From: Calycina herbarum
Lineage: Eukaryota; Ascomycota; Leotiomycetes; Helotiales; Pezizellaceae
Length of the DNA: 64,000 bases
Assembly (NCBI GenBank): GCA_001414485.1
Contig: LLEY01000050.1
Span: 310,001 to 374,000, forward strand
Direction of reading: 5' to 3'
The notes beneath the pieces were generated by a model. That model had not been told where the DNA came from. It saw only the letters and a list, made by a program, of their open reading frames with translations, and made no database searches. Shown here piece by piece: positions 33,893 through 45,582 of the stretch (positions are counted from its first letter, which is position 1; the number at the start of each line of letters is the position of its first letter). Position numbers and translations under genes: made by a program.

Positions 33893-36800
33893 GGGGGCCT
33901 TGTCTTGATTTCTGGCGATGATGTATTGTATAAAAACTTATACCGAGTCTATGGGGTGGCTTCTTGCTGGTGAATGACTACAGTGTTGTACAAGTTTACC
34001 AAATGAGGTTACAGAGTGCTTGTCCAAAAATAGATAGACAAGGATTCTTCCTTTCGCTGGATAATCAAGATGATCATCTGCTTACGTTTTTAAGCAAATA
34101 AGGCTCAAAGTCTACAAGGTCCTAAATCCTAGCTTGTTCCATTCTCTATTTATTACTTGGAACCTGTGGGATATAAACAATTTAGAGCATGAAAGCAAGA
34201 TATATAAGTCTCAAAGTTCCAAGTTATGAGTTTTCTCAGATTTCAATAGATGCCGATTTTAGTAGGTAAGCTTGAAATGCCAGCTGGTATTTCATGAAAT
34301 CGGTCGAGTGATATAATAAATCTCTTATAAAGCTTTGGCAAGTTCCCGTACCGCAACTAGTATGATCAAACAGACTAGGTCGTGGCGGGTGTTGACATAT
34401 AAAGGCGGACGAAGCGAATTTTAGCTTGAACAAGGTTTAAGGAAAAGTGAGTGAGTGAGAGGTACGGTGGAGTACACGGGGGTAATAGTGGATGGATTAC
34501 ACAGTGATAGACTCTGGTGGCAAATTGGCGAACGAGGACACTAGCATTCTAAAAGCTACCAGGAAGAATCTCAACAAGAATCACTACATATAGCTTCCAG
34601 CTTCTCCAAATACAAGTTCATATTCAATCTACTACCATGGCAGTGATCTCCAACTTCACTTTCATGTTACGAACTACAGATCAGGAAAACAGATCTTACA
34701 CTTGTCGAAAAGGGTAGATGATAGACTTGGATTGCTTGCCTCCACTCTCTCTTAAGAGCATTTTGTCCTTAGCTGAATAAATTTTGTGGAATGCTGCTCT
34801 TGCTGTCAAGCAGCCTCTTTTTGTCAAAAAGACGATGCCATATTGAAAGTTGAAGCATTAGACAAACTTCCAAAGCAAAAATCTACAATTCAAGTATGTA
34901 AAGCTCAATAAGGCCCACTTTGCAGTGTATTCTAGAGAATTGGTTTCTAGGTTCAAGCCACAGTTGATCTCCTCTCTTTCGCTGGGCCTTGATGTTCTTT
35001 TACCATATTTTTAACCTTACACTTTATATCTCCAGCTTAAGCGGAGGTGCGACTTCGGTTGCTAAACCATCGATGAGAGATTCACCCTTGATTCAGGATC
35101 CACTGTTTAAGCATTAAGGGTCTAAGAAATGGAATGAGCTCACCTAAAGTTGTTATTAACTTCTTGTAATCTAGATCTACCTCTTGCTTCCCCTCTCTCA
35201 AAAATGAAAGTTCCCAACCCCAAAAAACCAGCAGTCGTCTCGCCTTGCCTAGATTGCGGCCGCACTTCCTTTCCTTAAAAAAATGAGGCGTTATTTACAA
35301 GAAACAGAAAGAGCTCTTCCAAAAGACCTCTCCAGATCGCGAAAGCGTCTGAAATTATTGCAGCATACTTTTTCTTCGTTCGCTATTGAAAATCTGTTTT
35401 GTTTTTCATCTCATCTACTCTCGTCTTCCCACCTACCTTCAAATTAAATATTCTTATCGATTCTAGTACTGCTTTCGAAAAAAAAACTCTTTCACAAAAA
35501 CACCTAATAGCTCAACGCCAGGGACCAAAATTGTTGTTGGTATAGAAGTGATCAACTGTTGTCCTTAGATGCTGTCCATGGTCGATTGTATTTTGATATC
35601 TCTTTACCAAAGCATTGCACTGCTGCCTCGCGGATTGGTGTGTTGTTGAAAGTTGTGTGGGAGTGTGAATAGTAATAATGTGCTATGTAGGCAGCTTGGA
35701 TAACAGCAATTATCAATGATGAAAGATTTTGAGTTGGAAATACAGTTGTTAAGCAGTCTGCGTACATCGCAGATCCACCCGGAGTCGTGGGAGCAAAAGT
35801 AGAATTCAACCACATTCTATAACTCGTGGAAAATGAGGTTACTAGATTCATTGTCTACCTTGTTTACAATGAATAGTCAAGAGAAGTCGACTCGTTAGTG
35901 TTTTGACATTCACTTGGAAATATTCGATAGCAACTTGAAAATCAACGGCTTGACTACCCTGATACTTATGGCCTCAAATTCTCAAGGACAAACCACAATA
36001 AGAGGTGGATCTTATCGTATTTAGTGATTGACTATGGTTTTTGAAGAACATGGAATGAGAATTCACTCAAGAATGTGTTTGGTGCTCTTCTCACTCATAT
36101 TCTCTGGCCAACTACATAAGTAAAGATAGCTAGAAAAATTATTAATATATACAGAGTAAGGAGAACCTTCCAAATACCATCGTAAGTAATAAATCTCAAA
36201 GTCAAGGCAGCTACTTCTTGTTTCAAAAGACGACAAGTACTCCCTTATATATTCAAAATAACCTGGGACCCGTCGAAATTTACGTATTGGGCGCAGATAA
36301 TCCTACTTTCAAAACCATCACACTGCCGAAAGTTGAGAACGAAGTTGATAGCGAGGCAAGGAAGGTCTCAAAATACACAGGAAACTATGCAGATATATGA
36401 ACTTTAGACAACATCCATTGCACTCTCTTTGCGTATGAAAACTCAACACTCAATTACAGCCCAGAATCCGAATTTCTCCTCTTCTCGGTTCTATCTGCCC
36501 CTATGCCTTTACTACTTCTGAAATCTATTTCTCTGTTGATATATTCGATGAAACAGAGATCACGAACTCCTCAAGAATAGCAATCTCTATAAACGAAAAA
36601 GGTTGGAGGGATACTTCTCGGTGACGAAGGTGTCTAACGAGAGGGAGTATTTCCGGGAGGTCCAATATCTCGTCTTCTGTCCATGGTGTTTTCCTTCTCG
36701 AAGGTTCTCCATTAACTACAAACTAACCATCCTCCTTCTTATACCAACAATTTGAATACTCTGGTAGTACCTCATCTTCAACCCAATCTAAGTTCCCCAG

Positions 36801-39442
36801 CATTAATCTAGTGAATATCTCAACTTCCTTTATTGGAAAGTATGAAACTCGAAAAATTCCTACAGAACCCTAACCTGGTCTGGGTTTCTCACTTGACGAA
36901 GAAGATGAGCAGTACATCCTGTCCCCTCCTTATATACTCCATTAAACTATATTCTAGAGCGACTCTTACCTCTATCTCAGCTTACTCTATTTCTCTCTTC
37001 AAGCCATATAAAACTAGACTACGCTCGTCTAACTATACAGATATATTTGATTAGCAGGCCACATCTGCCTTTTAGCCATAGGTAAGACAGAAGAGATGTA
37101 TCACAGAGCAGGTCTTTGAAATGGCAAGACTCGAAGCTGAGGATGCCAGACAGTCTGCGAGTTTAAATCTCTCCCGACAAAAATCAAATTCACCACCCTC
37201 CCTTCCTATCTACCTCCGTTTCTTCCCTTGCTTTCAAAAGACCTTTTTTCATCGACTTTGTACAACGTTCGGATTAGATTCCAGTACACATGAAAATAAA
37301 CACTACCGATGCCTTTAAACAGCCTTCACCACAAATCCCGTACGTCCAAAATGATTCTTACACTCCTGGGTCTCTCGGTTGCATGGGATTCCTCCTCAAT
37401 ACGTTTGCGCTTCGTTCCATTTTAGTAGTGGAGGTCAAGAAACATGGGGTCCGAACCTCAATCTCTAAAAACCTCCTCAAATACCCAACAGGTATTTCCG
37501 GAAAGAAGTGGCTTCCGTAACCTAAATGCGGAGATTCTTCCTTTGGGCTTTGTGTAAATGAAAATCTCAGCTTTTTAAGTGAATTAGTCCAATTTCTGGA
37601 AGAAATCTGTCGGGATTGAGATAATTTGAAAACAAGCATGCGAAGTTCGGAGTTGAGTGTAGTCACAGAAGGTTACAGATGCTTTTGGTTCAATGCTATT
37701 TCTCAGTTGGAGTTTTGAGACAGGATCCTGGCCAGCGTAGAATGGACTAAGGCGCATACTTGTAGGAATATCGCTATTGTCAGTTTTGTGGCCACACCCT
37801 TTTATTCTCACTCCTTCATGAAATTCAGCTCTCAGAAAACAACCCACTACCTGAATTTCTCCCTCTCCTCTGATTAACTACTCCTATTTCTCTATCTGCT
37901 TTCGAATTAAATATCCTTGTCGATTACATAATCCAACATTCAGACTAAATTGCACTCCCCAGAGGCACGCAGCTTGAAGGCTATGCTCTTGACCCTTGAG
38001 CAACCCGTGAGCGAAAGGCCTCCCTTCTTGTAAGAAAGCGGACTTGCTTCTGCAGCTCTAAGGCTCAGATGGCTCGAGCAGCCAGATCTCTGTAAGTGAA
38101 GAGCTACTGCATTCTCTATTGAAGCTTTTAAAAAAGCCATGACAGAGTGAGCGAGCGAGTGGATACCTACCGCAGTAACAAATGTACTATGTCTATCTAT
38201 ACAAGGTGATATTATATGAGCTATTCTCATTCGTTGTAGTTCAAACTTCAAGAATCACATTACGCCGAGAAGAACAGAGAGTTTTATCTTGACCTCCTAA
38301 GTGGTTTGTGCATGGCCAATAGTTGGCCTTTTTGCCTAAATGCAGCCTCTGTGGATCTGTTTACTAAGAAAGTGCAACACGTATGAAACCCAAATATTCA
38401 CTAGCCAACCCCGATCAAAAGTGCGATAAATATGATCCCTCTCTCTCAAACTTCCACTAATCAGTTATCAAAAAACACTGGAAGGAGTTGTAGTTGGTCT
38501 CCCCTTCTTCCAATCAACTCCATCGAGCTATACCATATACAAAACCTTCAGTGAATCAGTAGATGTGAGGCGAAGAATCATAGATTCAGCGGAAGTCTGA
38601 TATATAACCAAGAAGTGCCTCCTCAAAGCCATCAATGACCAAGACCTGATGAAATACAAATCAAAATATACCTTGGAAAACTTCTTGCCTAGCCTGCTAG
38701 ACGATTACGATGGTCATCTGCGTGCGTGCTGCTGAGAGAATCCTCGTTCTCTAGGAAGGGGTATCAAAGTTCAACTTCCTTCCATCCTACAAAAATCCGA
38801 ACCTTTGCTGCCGGAAACGGTTCTTGCTGTCGAATTTCTTCATATTGTCGAAACAGATTCTACCTGTTACGAAGTTGAAAAGCCCACGGAGGAGACTTCT
38901 TGGCTCAAACTCTGTGACCCTTTCTTGACAATTGACTTTCCTCTTAGAACATATTCGTGCTATCCGCGGTGAATTCCTGTCCTTCCATAAAGTGGTTAAC
39001 GGCGCGACCTTTACCTATTGCTCTCTCACACTGGAACAGACTACAAGCTTCGTCTTATAGGATTTGGGCCAGACCCCAAAAAGGATAACGAGACTTGTAT
39101 CTATGCTGTTGGTCCTAGTTACCCGGCACCTGACTAACTTTCACTGACTGTTTCATTCCTTCTTTCCGAACCAGAGGTTAGAGATTTGTAGGACAGGAGA
39201 AGTCGAGGAGTACGAGATATGTGATTAACGTGATCTGATACATAACTTTCATTGCTGCTTCACTTATATATATACGTATTGCTGTCATCAACCTTCTTCT
39301 GTTTTCCCAGCTATCCAGCGCCAACTACCAGAAAAACCGTAAATCAAATTCTTCATATCAATATACACGCTCCAAACTCCAGCAGAATCAAAACACACGT
39401 TATTATCTCAAAACAACACAAACATAAACATCCAACCACCAC
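33893..39442. other. Gene desert, AT-rich part
   Basis: This AT-rich sequence has frequent stops in all frames and no recognisable gene. A 99-codon minus-strand ORF at 35552-35851 and a 61-codon plus-strand ORF at 36218-36400 are the longest distinct candidates and lack motifs. Composition differs from the GC-richer 24.8-30 kb part. Confidence 0.5.
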
Positions 39443-41953
39443 TCAAGCAGCAGGATCACTCTCCGGAATCTCAACTTGCTCAACCGTCCCCTCCACAGGT
39501 AACTCAACACCCTTAACAGGATGAATCAACATAGGCGGAAGACACATCCTCCCCTCACCCCCCCTCATCCCATTAACCCCCTTCCCATCCCTCCCCTCAT
39601 CAACCGCCGTCTCAAACTCCTCACCACCCTCATTACTAACCTTCAACCCAAGCCACCTCTTCCAAAGATTCGGCGCGAAACCAGCATTATAATACCAAGT
39701 CATGCCCTTCAAATTATGTTCCCTCTCTCCAAAAACACTACTCCTACTCCCTCCCGTGGCGCCATTGCGTCCAGAGTTCATGACAGAAGCAAGATAAGCA
39801 GTAGGCCATTCGCGGTCTACGAACATGGGGTGGGGGACGTAGACAGGTTTATACCCATGATGGAGAGCCGTGGTAGGAGCCCACATCTCGGAAAAGGCGT
39901 GATGTTTTTTAAATGCCGTCTCTCTATGCATAGTATTTAAAAGTCGTCTGGACATTCTACTCGAAGTAACGATCGCAGCACGTCTTGGGACAGGACCATC
40001 TGTGGTGTTATACCCTGTATAATCATCGGCCAACAACCAAGTCGTTCCCTCAGGGTCAAAGAGAGGGTTGAAAGTAATGATATCAGCATCTTCTCCCACA
40101 CCCCATTTATACTTATCTTTTTCGTATGTACTGACAGGGACAGGATCAGATTCCATCTCGAACCAGTCCGCGGGATCTTTAGGTCTTTCGGGTCCCCAGA
40201 TTGGTTTCTCGCCTTTTGGTGCTGGGGGTGGTTTCTTTGCGCCTGGGAGACCGGACCAGATATCTTCTGGTCGCTTGGTGCCCATTTCTGTCTGTACTCT
40301 AACCATTTGCTTAAAGTCTTCCCATGATCCATGGACTGAGGGGACGTAGAATCTGCTGCTTCTTTCCCAGATTCCTTTGCGGGGTTGCTTTCGTGCCCAG
40401 CTGTCGATTTGGGAGAAGAGGTTGTAGTAGTGACCGGTGTAGCGAATATCGATCTCCCAATGCCAGAAGAAATCATATTCTTGGTGTCTTTGCGCGAAAT
40501 GCTGCATTGCCATTTGAAGACCTCTGTAGGAACCATGGGCTGGAAGTTCTCGGCCGCGGGCGAAGGTGTCGAAGATTCCTTGGTAGAGCATGAGCATTTG
40601 GGTGGTACTCCAGAGGGTGGTCATGCTGCGGAACTCTTCTGGTACTGATGTATTGAGATGCTCCTGGTATGTTTCTTCGTCTGCCCAGATTGGGTGCTTA
40701 GCTTCATCCTTTACTTGGACGAGGAGGTGAACATCATATTCCCCTCCAGAACCTAAGGAAAGTTCCGAGATCATGGCACGAAGCTGTAAAATATCCTCCT
40801 CGCGGTATTGGAAATCGTCGTATGATCTAACCACTACTGCTGTTCGGGGAAGCTTCTTCGTAGTAGCTGTAGAATTTGAAGGGTTCGACTCGGTTCGCTT
40901 TTGTTCGGTAGATTTATCGTCGTCGAGGATGGAGTAGGTTGTAGGAAGTTCCTTCACAGCAACCTTTGCTTCGAATCGTCCTGCGTTTGCTTGATGGCAT
41001 CGTTTTTGTGCCTCTCCCCAGTTGACTTTGCTATAGTCGACTTGATTGACGAGAGAGCCCGATTTATCTTCCCAAACAGCACTAGCACCCTCCACATCTC
41101 CATGTTGTCCAGTGCCAGTTCCACCATATTTGAGAGAATAGCCATGCCCATATGGTCCCAATCTTCCATACCGCTCGAAGCAAATGTCCTCTGGTAATCC
41201 AAGCAATTCATATGAACCCATAACATTGTCGGGAAATCCACTAGGTCTGCCTTGGTAGTATTGCAACTGAGGTATCCGTATCGTTGATTCCGCATCCAAG
41301 AAACATTCCTTCACTGGCCCATACTCGCTCAAATAAGCATTCGAGCTCTGGTTCTTGTATGCTTCAAACGGCTTGCTCGAAGGCGTCTCTCGTATTTGGA
41401 TAATTTCCGCGGCTTCGGATTTATTCGTAGGAAGGGGTTCGTCGATCGGTAGAGGGTATTCAGGGTTATTCTCCGACAAAGGCACCAACGTCCTTATCCC
41501 TCCATAATATCTCGTCAAAAAATTGAAAGATTCCCACGGTTCCGGCTGAGCTGGCGGTCGTTCCCCCACATCTCCAACTTCCACTCTCCGCGAGGAGATG
41601 ACACTCATCCGTATTAAACTTATTATGAATATTATGATGGTCGAAATCAAGCCCAAACACAGGTATCGAATCACCCTGTTTGGAAGTTTGTATGAAGAAG
41701 GTAAAGGCCTTTGTGATCCCGCAGAGGATTTCCTCCGCACCAAAGGTCTATTGGAGGAATATGAACCTGATGTTTCGCGGGAGGAGACGGGGGAGTCGTC
41801 CTCTTCGGAGGTATAGTCTTCGGAATCATCGTCGGAATCGGTGTCGGTTTCGTATCTGTGTTTTTCGATATCGTGGTCTCTTGGACGGGAGTATCTTGTG
41901 TGTGTTGGTCGTTTTTTGACAGTCAGAGACGTCTGCGAGCCGAAGCCTACCAT
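39443..41953 (-). CDS. DUF3405 family type II membrane protein
   Basis: This intronless gene encodes 836 residues. The N-terminus is cytosolic-type, acidic and Ser-rich (TDSDDDSEDYTSEEDDSP). One membrane anchor follows at about 97-116 (CLGLISTIIIFIISLIRM). The large C-terminal part carries blocks typical of DUF3405: RTAVVVRSYDDFQY, then EYDVHLLVQVKDE, then DFFWHWEIDIRYTGHYYN, ADIITFNPLFDPEGTTW, and HAFSEMWAPTTALHHGYKPV. The topology (short N-terminus, single anchor, lumenal domain) and the acidic WEIDIRY motif resemble Golgi glycosyltransferases, and the family is often suspected to be one; activity is an inference. The frame is complete and the start is the first ATG. Confidence 0.85.
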   Translation of the reverse strand: MVGFGSQTSLTVKKRPTHTRYSRPRDHDIEKHRYETDTDSDDDSEDYTSEEDDSPVSSRETSGSYSSNRPLVRRKSSAGSQRPLPSSYKLPNRVIRYLCLGLISTIIIFIISLIRMSVISSRRVEVGDVGERPPAQPEPWESFNFLTRYYGGIRTLVPLSENNPEYPLPIDEPLPTNKSEAAEIIQIRETPSSKPFEAYKNQSSNAYLSEYGPVKECFLDAESTIRIPQLQYYQGRPSGFPDNVMGSYELLGLPEDICFERYGRLGPYGHGYSLKYGGTGTGQHGDVEGASAVWEDKSGSLVNQVDYSKVNWGEAQKRCHQANAGRFEAKVAVKELPTTYSILDDDKSTEQKRTESNPSNSTATTKKLPRTAVVVRSYDDFQYREEDILQLRAMISELSLGSGGEYDVHLLVQVKDEAKHPIWADEETYQEHLNTSVPEEFRSMTTLWSTTQMLMLYQGIFDTFARGRELPAHGSYRGLQMAMQHFAQRHQEYDFFWHWEIDIRYTGHYYNLFSQIDSWARKQPRKGIWERSSRFYVPSVHGSWEDFKQMVRVQTEMGTKRPEDIWSGLPGAKKPPPAPKGEKPIWGPERPKDPADWFEMESDPVPVSTYEKDKYKWGVGEDADIITFNPLFDPEGTTWLLADDYTGYNTTDGPVPRRAAIVTSSRMSRRLLNTMHRETAFKKHHAFSEMWAPTTALHHGYKPVYVPHPMFVDREWPTAYLASVMNSGRNGATGGSRSSVFGEREHNLKGMTWYYNAGFAPNLWKRWLGLKVSNEGGEEFETAVDEGRDGKGVNGMRGGEGRMCLPPMLIHPVKGVELPVEGTVEQVEIPESDPAA

Positions 41954-44620
41954 TGCTTCGAGGAATTCTCGGTTGAGCTCAGTGGAATGTTATAACGCGC
42001 TATTGGGGCACTTTTTGGTGTTAGTTTGGCAACAAACAAGAAAGCTGAATTCCTACTTTATTACAGATGATGTGCGCCAAATCGTTGATAGTAATCGAGA
42101 GATTATGGGTAGATGCTGGCTTGGGACACGCGTTTGGGAGTTTGCAGATGCAATTCAAGATTGTGGTCGAGTACGTAGCCGATAGCACCCAAAATTGTTG
42201 TTTTGAACATGGTTCTTCTTCGTCTGTTGACCGGGTGATGGAAGCAACCTCCGACCACAACTCCACCCGAAAACCCCACACACAACCTGATATCCTCAAT
42301 TCAACGTCACCTCGTCCATTTTTGACTTGGTGAAATAGAAAAATGCCGAGGTGGCTTTCGAACAGCCGCTGAACCATTTTCTCTCGATGGAAAGGTGCCC
42401 CAACAGGCGTTGCCCGATGAAAATCGATTCGGAAGCATCGTTCACACACACCTGGACGGTCAAAATAGGGTTGACTTTTCATACGGTATCAAACAGAGGG
42501 GCTCTCTGCAATTGGAACTTCTGTACGAGGACAGCAACATCTTCGAGCCGACTCCGGAGTAATATGGTGCCACTCGACCATCTCTATCTCGCATTTGCTC
42601 CAAATAAACAGCACAGCACAGATAAGAGACAAAGACAGCAAACACCAAGGAACTAAGGAGCCGAATTTGCTGCTACGTCAGACTCACAGCAGATGCAGTA
42701 CCTTCTCACCGTACAGAGGTAGAGTAGCACTGACAGCAACAGCTCGCTGTCTTATTGCCTCGCTGCCTCAAAATCGGCACGTTTTGTCCAGTGAGAAGAC
42801 ATTGCTCCCTTTTCTCGTTCCACTTTCCCGGTTAAAGTGTAAGGCGAACAGAAGGCAACGCTTCTTCAAACTTTTCCCTGCCCAAACAATTTCTGCTTGT
42901 TCTCCATTTTCTATCCGCTTGGCCCTTCTAGCTTGCCTTTAGGTTAGGTTAGTCTCGGCATAGTTGCTGACATGGTTTTCCTCGTCAACCCTACGGAGTT
43001 TTTCCGCCATCAGGTACAGACTAGCTGGGGGGCTGACTGAACTTTGATGGCTGGGGAAGCTCATGATCAATTCAACATGTGATGCTTCAAATTCCAGCTC
43101 ATCCGAATAGCAAGCTCGTTTGTCGCTAGTTGCTGGAAATCATTGGATCAATGTGACACGAGGTCAATTGGAGGGAAGTTGCCACCACGACAAGAAACAA
43201 AGACCAGATCCGATGAAATAAAGCACCCACTTTAAACACTTATTGCCTGGCTACGGGCCATGTCTGGGACACCGTTAATGCTCGATACGGAAAGCTACCA
43301 TCGTACCACTGCATATGGCCTTCGGAAGACACAGCTTGAATCCTGTTGGCCAACGTCGACGAGTAACACCTCCTTGACTCAACGCCTGATGCTGCGGTTG
43401 CGGTTCACCGGGCTGCAGCTGGTTCCTGAAGTCAGTTCTCTGCATTGGACAGATCTTCCACGCAAATTGTCTTCGACGGGACCAATCAGAAGATGCCACT
43501 TATGATCCAACTGTTTGACAATTCAGAGAAGATTTGCCATCTGATTGAATTAAATTGATACAAAGTTTCGTATCTCAACGTTGGCTCTCTAATTTGCTTT
43601 TTTGGGGCCGTTCCTGGAATTTGGGCGAGGGGTTGAACCCCGCCAACCCCTCACTTACTGTTTGCCGCATACGCAGTCCTCGTACTTGCTGCTGCTTGCT
43701 TCCCAAAACTCCGAGGGGACATGATAGGCCAGCTGCTACCTCGATTGCTTATCTGTCGTACGTTCTTCGAGCCAAGAGGCAATACCTAGGAGGCGATTGG
43801 TGTCATGTCAACTGATGTCAACTGATGCTTCATCCTATTACCACTCCCGTCGCTTGGAGTTTGCGTCGCTCGTGACTACCCCGATTCCGGACGCCCCAAG
43901 GAACTTCACAGCCCTGGTCCACCGCTCTTACCACATACTGCAACGATATTCCCTAGCCCAGTCCTTGCACAAGACGAAAATAAGGGAAGTTGTTTCCACC
44001 GTTCATAAACCTTCACACAAACTGGGTGGGTCTTTCCATATTAACTTCACCCCTCTTTCCATTGGTCGTCAATCCCCACTTCTCTCAACCTCTCGACACC
44101 TTAAAAGGACCTCACATCTCCTCTCATTCTCAAATTCTTTTCGTTTCGTTTGCCACATCTAAATTGATTACAGGCTCTCCTCTCTCCTCATCCTTCTGTC
44201 CTTTCCTACTTACTACACTTATTCCTATCGAAGGATCGAAGAATTTGGTTTCCTTGTCGTGGATATTGCAGGACACAAAAAAAAAGAACAGAGTACAGAA
44301 CGCTGTCGATTGTCTTTTCAGTCTTCAATACAAGATCACTTCGTGGTGCAGTGCCTCAGAATACCTTTGTTGAGACATTGAGACCCTCGTATTGCTGTAT
44401 TTCCCAGCTTTGAGAAGAATCGCTCTCGCCCTAACCCTTCACTCTTCCCACAAGCTCCAACGCCCATTATTCACGTCTCACGTCTCACGTCTTTACCTCT
44501 TTTGCATCCCATCGTGACTGCTAGAATCTCTTCTTTCAGATCTTGCTATTGCTGTCGGCATTGACGTGATAGGCGTCACCCCTTACTTCGTTACTTCCAG
44601 GCCACATTTCATCCGTCAAG
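41954..44620. other. Divergent intergenic region, no gene seen
   Basis: These 2.7 kb separate the DUF3405 gene (minus) from the DUF5519 gene (plus). The ORFs present lack motifs and overlap each other. From about 43.9 kb to 44.6 kb the plus strand is pyrimidine-rich (TCTCC, CTTTCC, CATCTCCTC runs), consistent with the promoter and leader of the DUF5519 gene. Confidence 0.5.
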
Positions 44621-44697
44621 GTAAGAAAATGACCTCACTGATACACATCACTATATCAGTAAAATACCATTTCTAACTTTACTAACAAAACTCCCAG
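44621..44697 (+). other. Putative 5' UTR intron ending at the start codon
   Basis: GTAAGA at 44621, a perfect branch-site-like ACTAAC near 44682 and CCCAG at 44693-44697 define a 77 nt intron whose last base touches the ATG of the DUF5519 gene. Spliced and unspliced forms encode the same protein. Confidence 0.6.
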
Positions 44698-45582
44698 ATG
44701 ATGAAAATCACTCGCTCCTCAACAGAATGCGTAATCCAAGGTTCGGATCCCCAAGAACCTCAAATCCTCCCCACCCAACAACAAGTCGCCCAAATCACTC
44801 TCTCAGGTCTTAACCTCTTCCTTGCCATGATGGTCATGTGTTTCAGCATCAACACGCTCCAACCCCTCTTCTCATCCATCCTGCTCTTCGCCGCCCTCCT
44901 CCTCGTCCTCATCTACAGAGATTACTGGAATTTCCTGTCGCTCGGCCCAGGCGGCACACCCTCGACTTTCTTCGGCTACCTGAAAATTAGTTTCCTCCGT
45001 CTCGTCGCCCTTAAAGACGTTTATACACCCGATTCATCGCCTACAAGGATTTATCCTACCACGGGCTACTATCAACGCGCTCACTCCTGGCTGCCCACAC
45101 GCAGCGGCCCTAGACCAACAATAGCAGGTATCGCCCCGCAACGCCAAATAGACCAAACCGGTTGTCCCGCCATGTACCAACTCCTGCGCACCTCTCTCCA
45201 AAACCTGGCCGCTCTCCACCCCACAGTCTTCCGCACAGCACAATCCTGCTTCGAGAAAAAAGGTCTAGCATTGTTTGCACTTGATCCTATCAATGACACT
45301 TGTCGAGGCGAAATCGTGCATGTACATCATTCGGATCGCAGCATGCATCTGAATCTTCACCCAGACGATGCGAAGATTGTCCTGGAAAAAGGGTGGGGGG
45401 AACGACATCCGCTTGCGAAGGGTGGGTGGATGACGCAGTATGTACCCAGGACTTTTGTTATGGTTTATGCGCCGAGGGATAGGGCGGAACTGGAGGTTGT
45501 TGTTAGGATTATTGAGGCGGCTGGGTTTTGGGTTAGTGGGGAACGGGTGGAGATTCAAGTCGAGAAGGAGGAACGGGCTTGA
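44698..45582 (+). CDS. DUF5519 ('luciferase' domain) membrane protein
   Basis: This gene encodes 294 residues without coding introns. Two adjoining hydrophobic segments near the N-terminus (LNLFLAMMVMCFSINTLQPL and SSILLFAALLLVLIYR) should anchor it. The C-terminal third carries the family signature: GEIVHVHHSDRSMHLNLHPD, then DAKIVLEKGWGERHPLA, then TFVMVYAPRDRAELEVV. The domain has been named 'luciferase' from remote similarity, but fungal members have no shown light-emitting activity and the function is unknown. A 5' UTR intron seems to end at the ATG. Two Met codons stand in tandem; either could start. Confidence 0.8.
   Translation: MMKITRSSTECVIQGSDPQEPQILPTQQQVAQITLSGLNLFLAMMVMCFSINTLQPLFSSILLFAALLLVLIYRDYWNFLSLGPGGTPSTFFGYLKISFLRLVALKDVYTPDSSPTRIYPTTGYYQRAHSWLPTRSGPRPTIAGIAPQRQIDQTGCPAMYQLLRTSLQNLAALHPTVFRTAQSCFEKKGLALFALDPINDTCRGEIVHVHHSDRSMHLNLHPDDAKIVLEKGWGERHPLAKGGWMTQYVPRTFVMVYAPRDRAELEVVVRIIEAAGFWVSGERVEIQVEKEERA

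Noticed and set aside
42021..42482. 153-codon minus-strand ORF upstream of the DUF3405 gene
   Set aside because: It lies in the presumed promoter/leader, has opposing ORFs and no motif.
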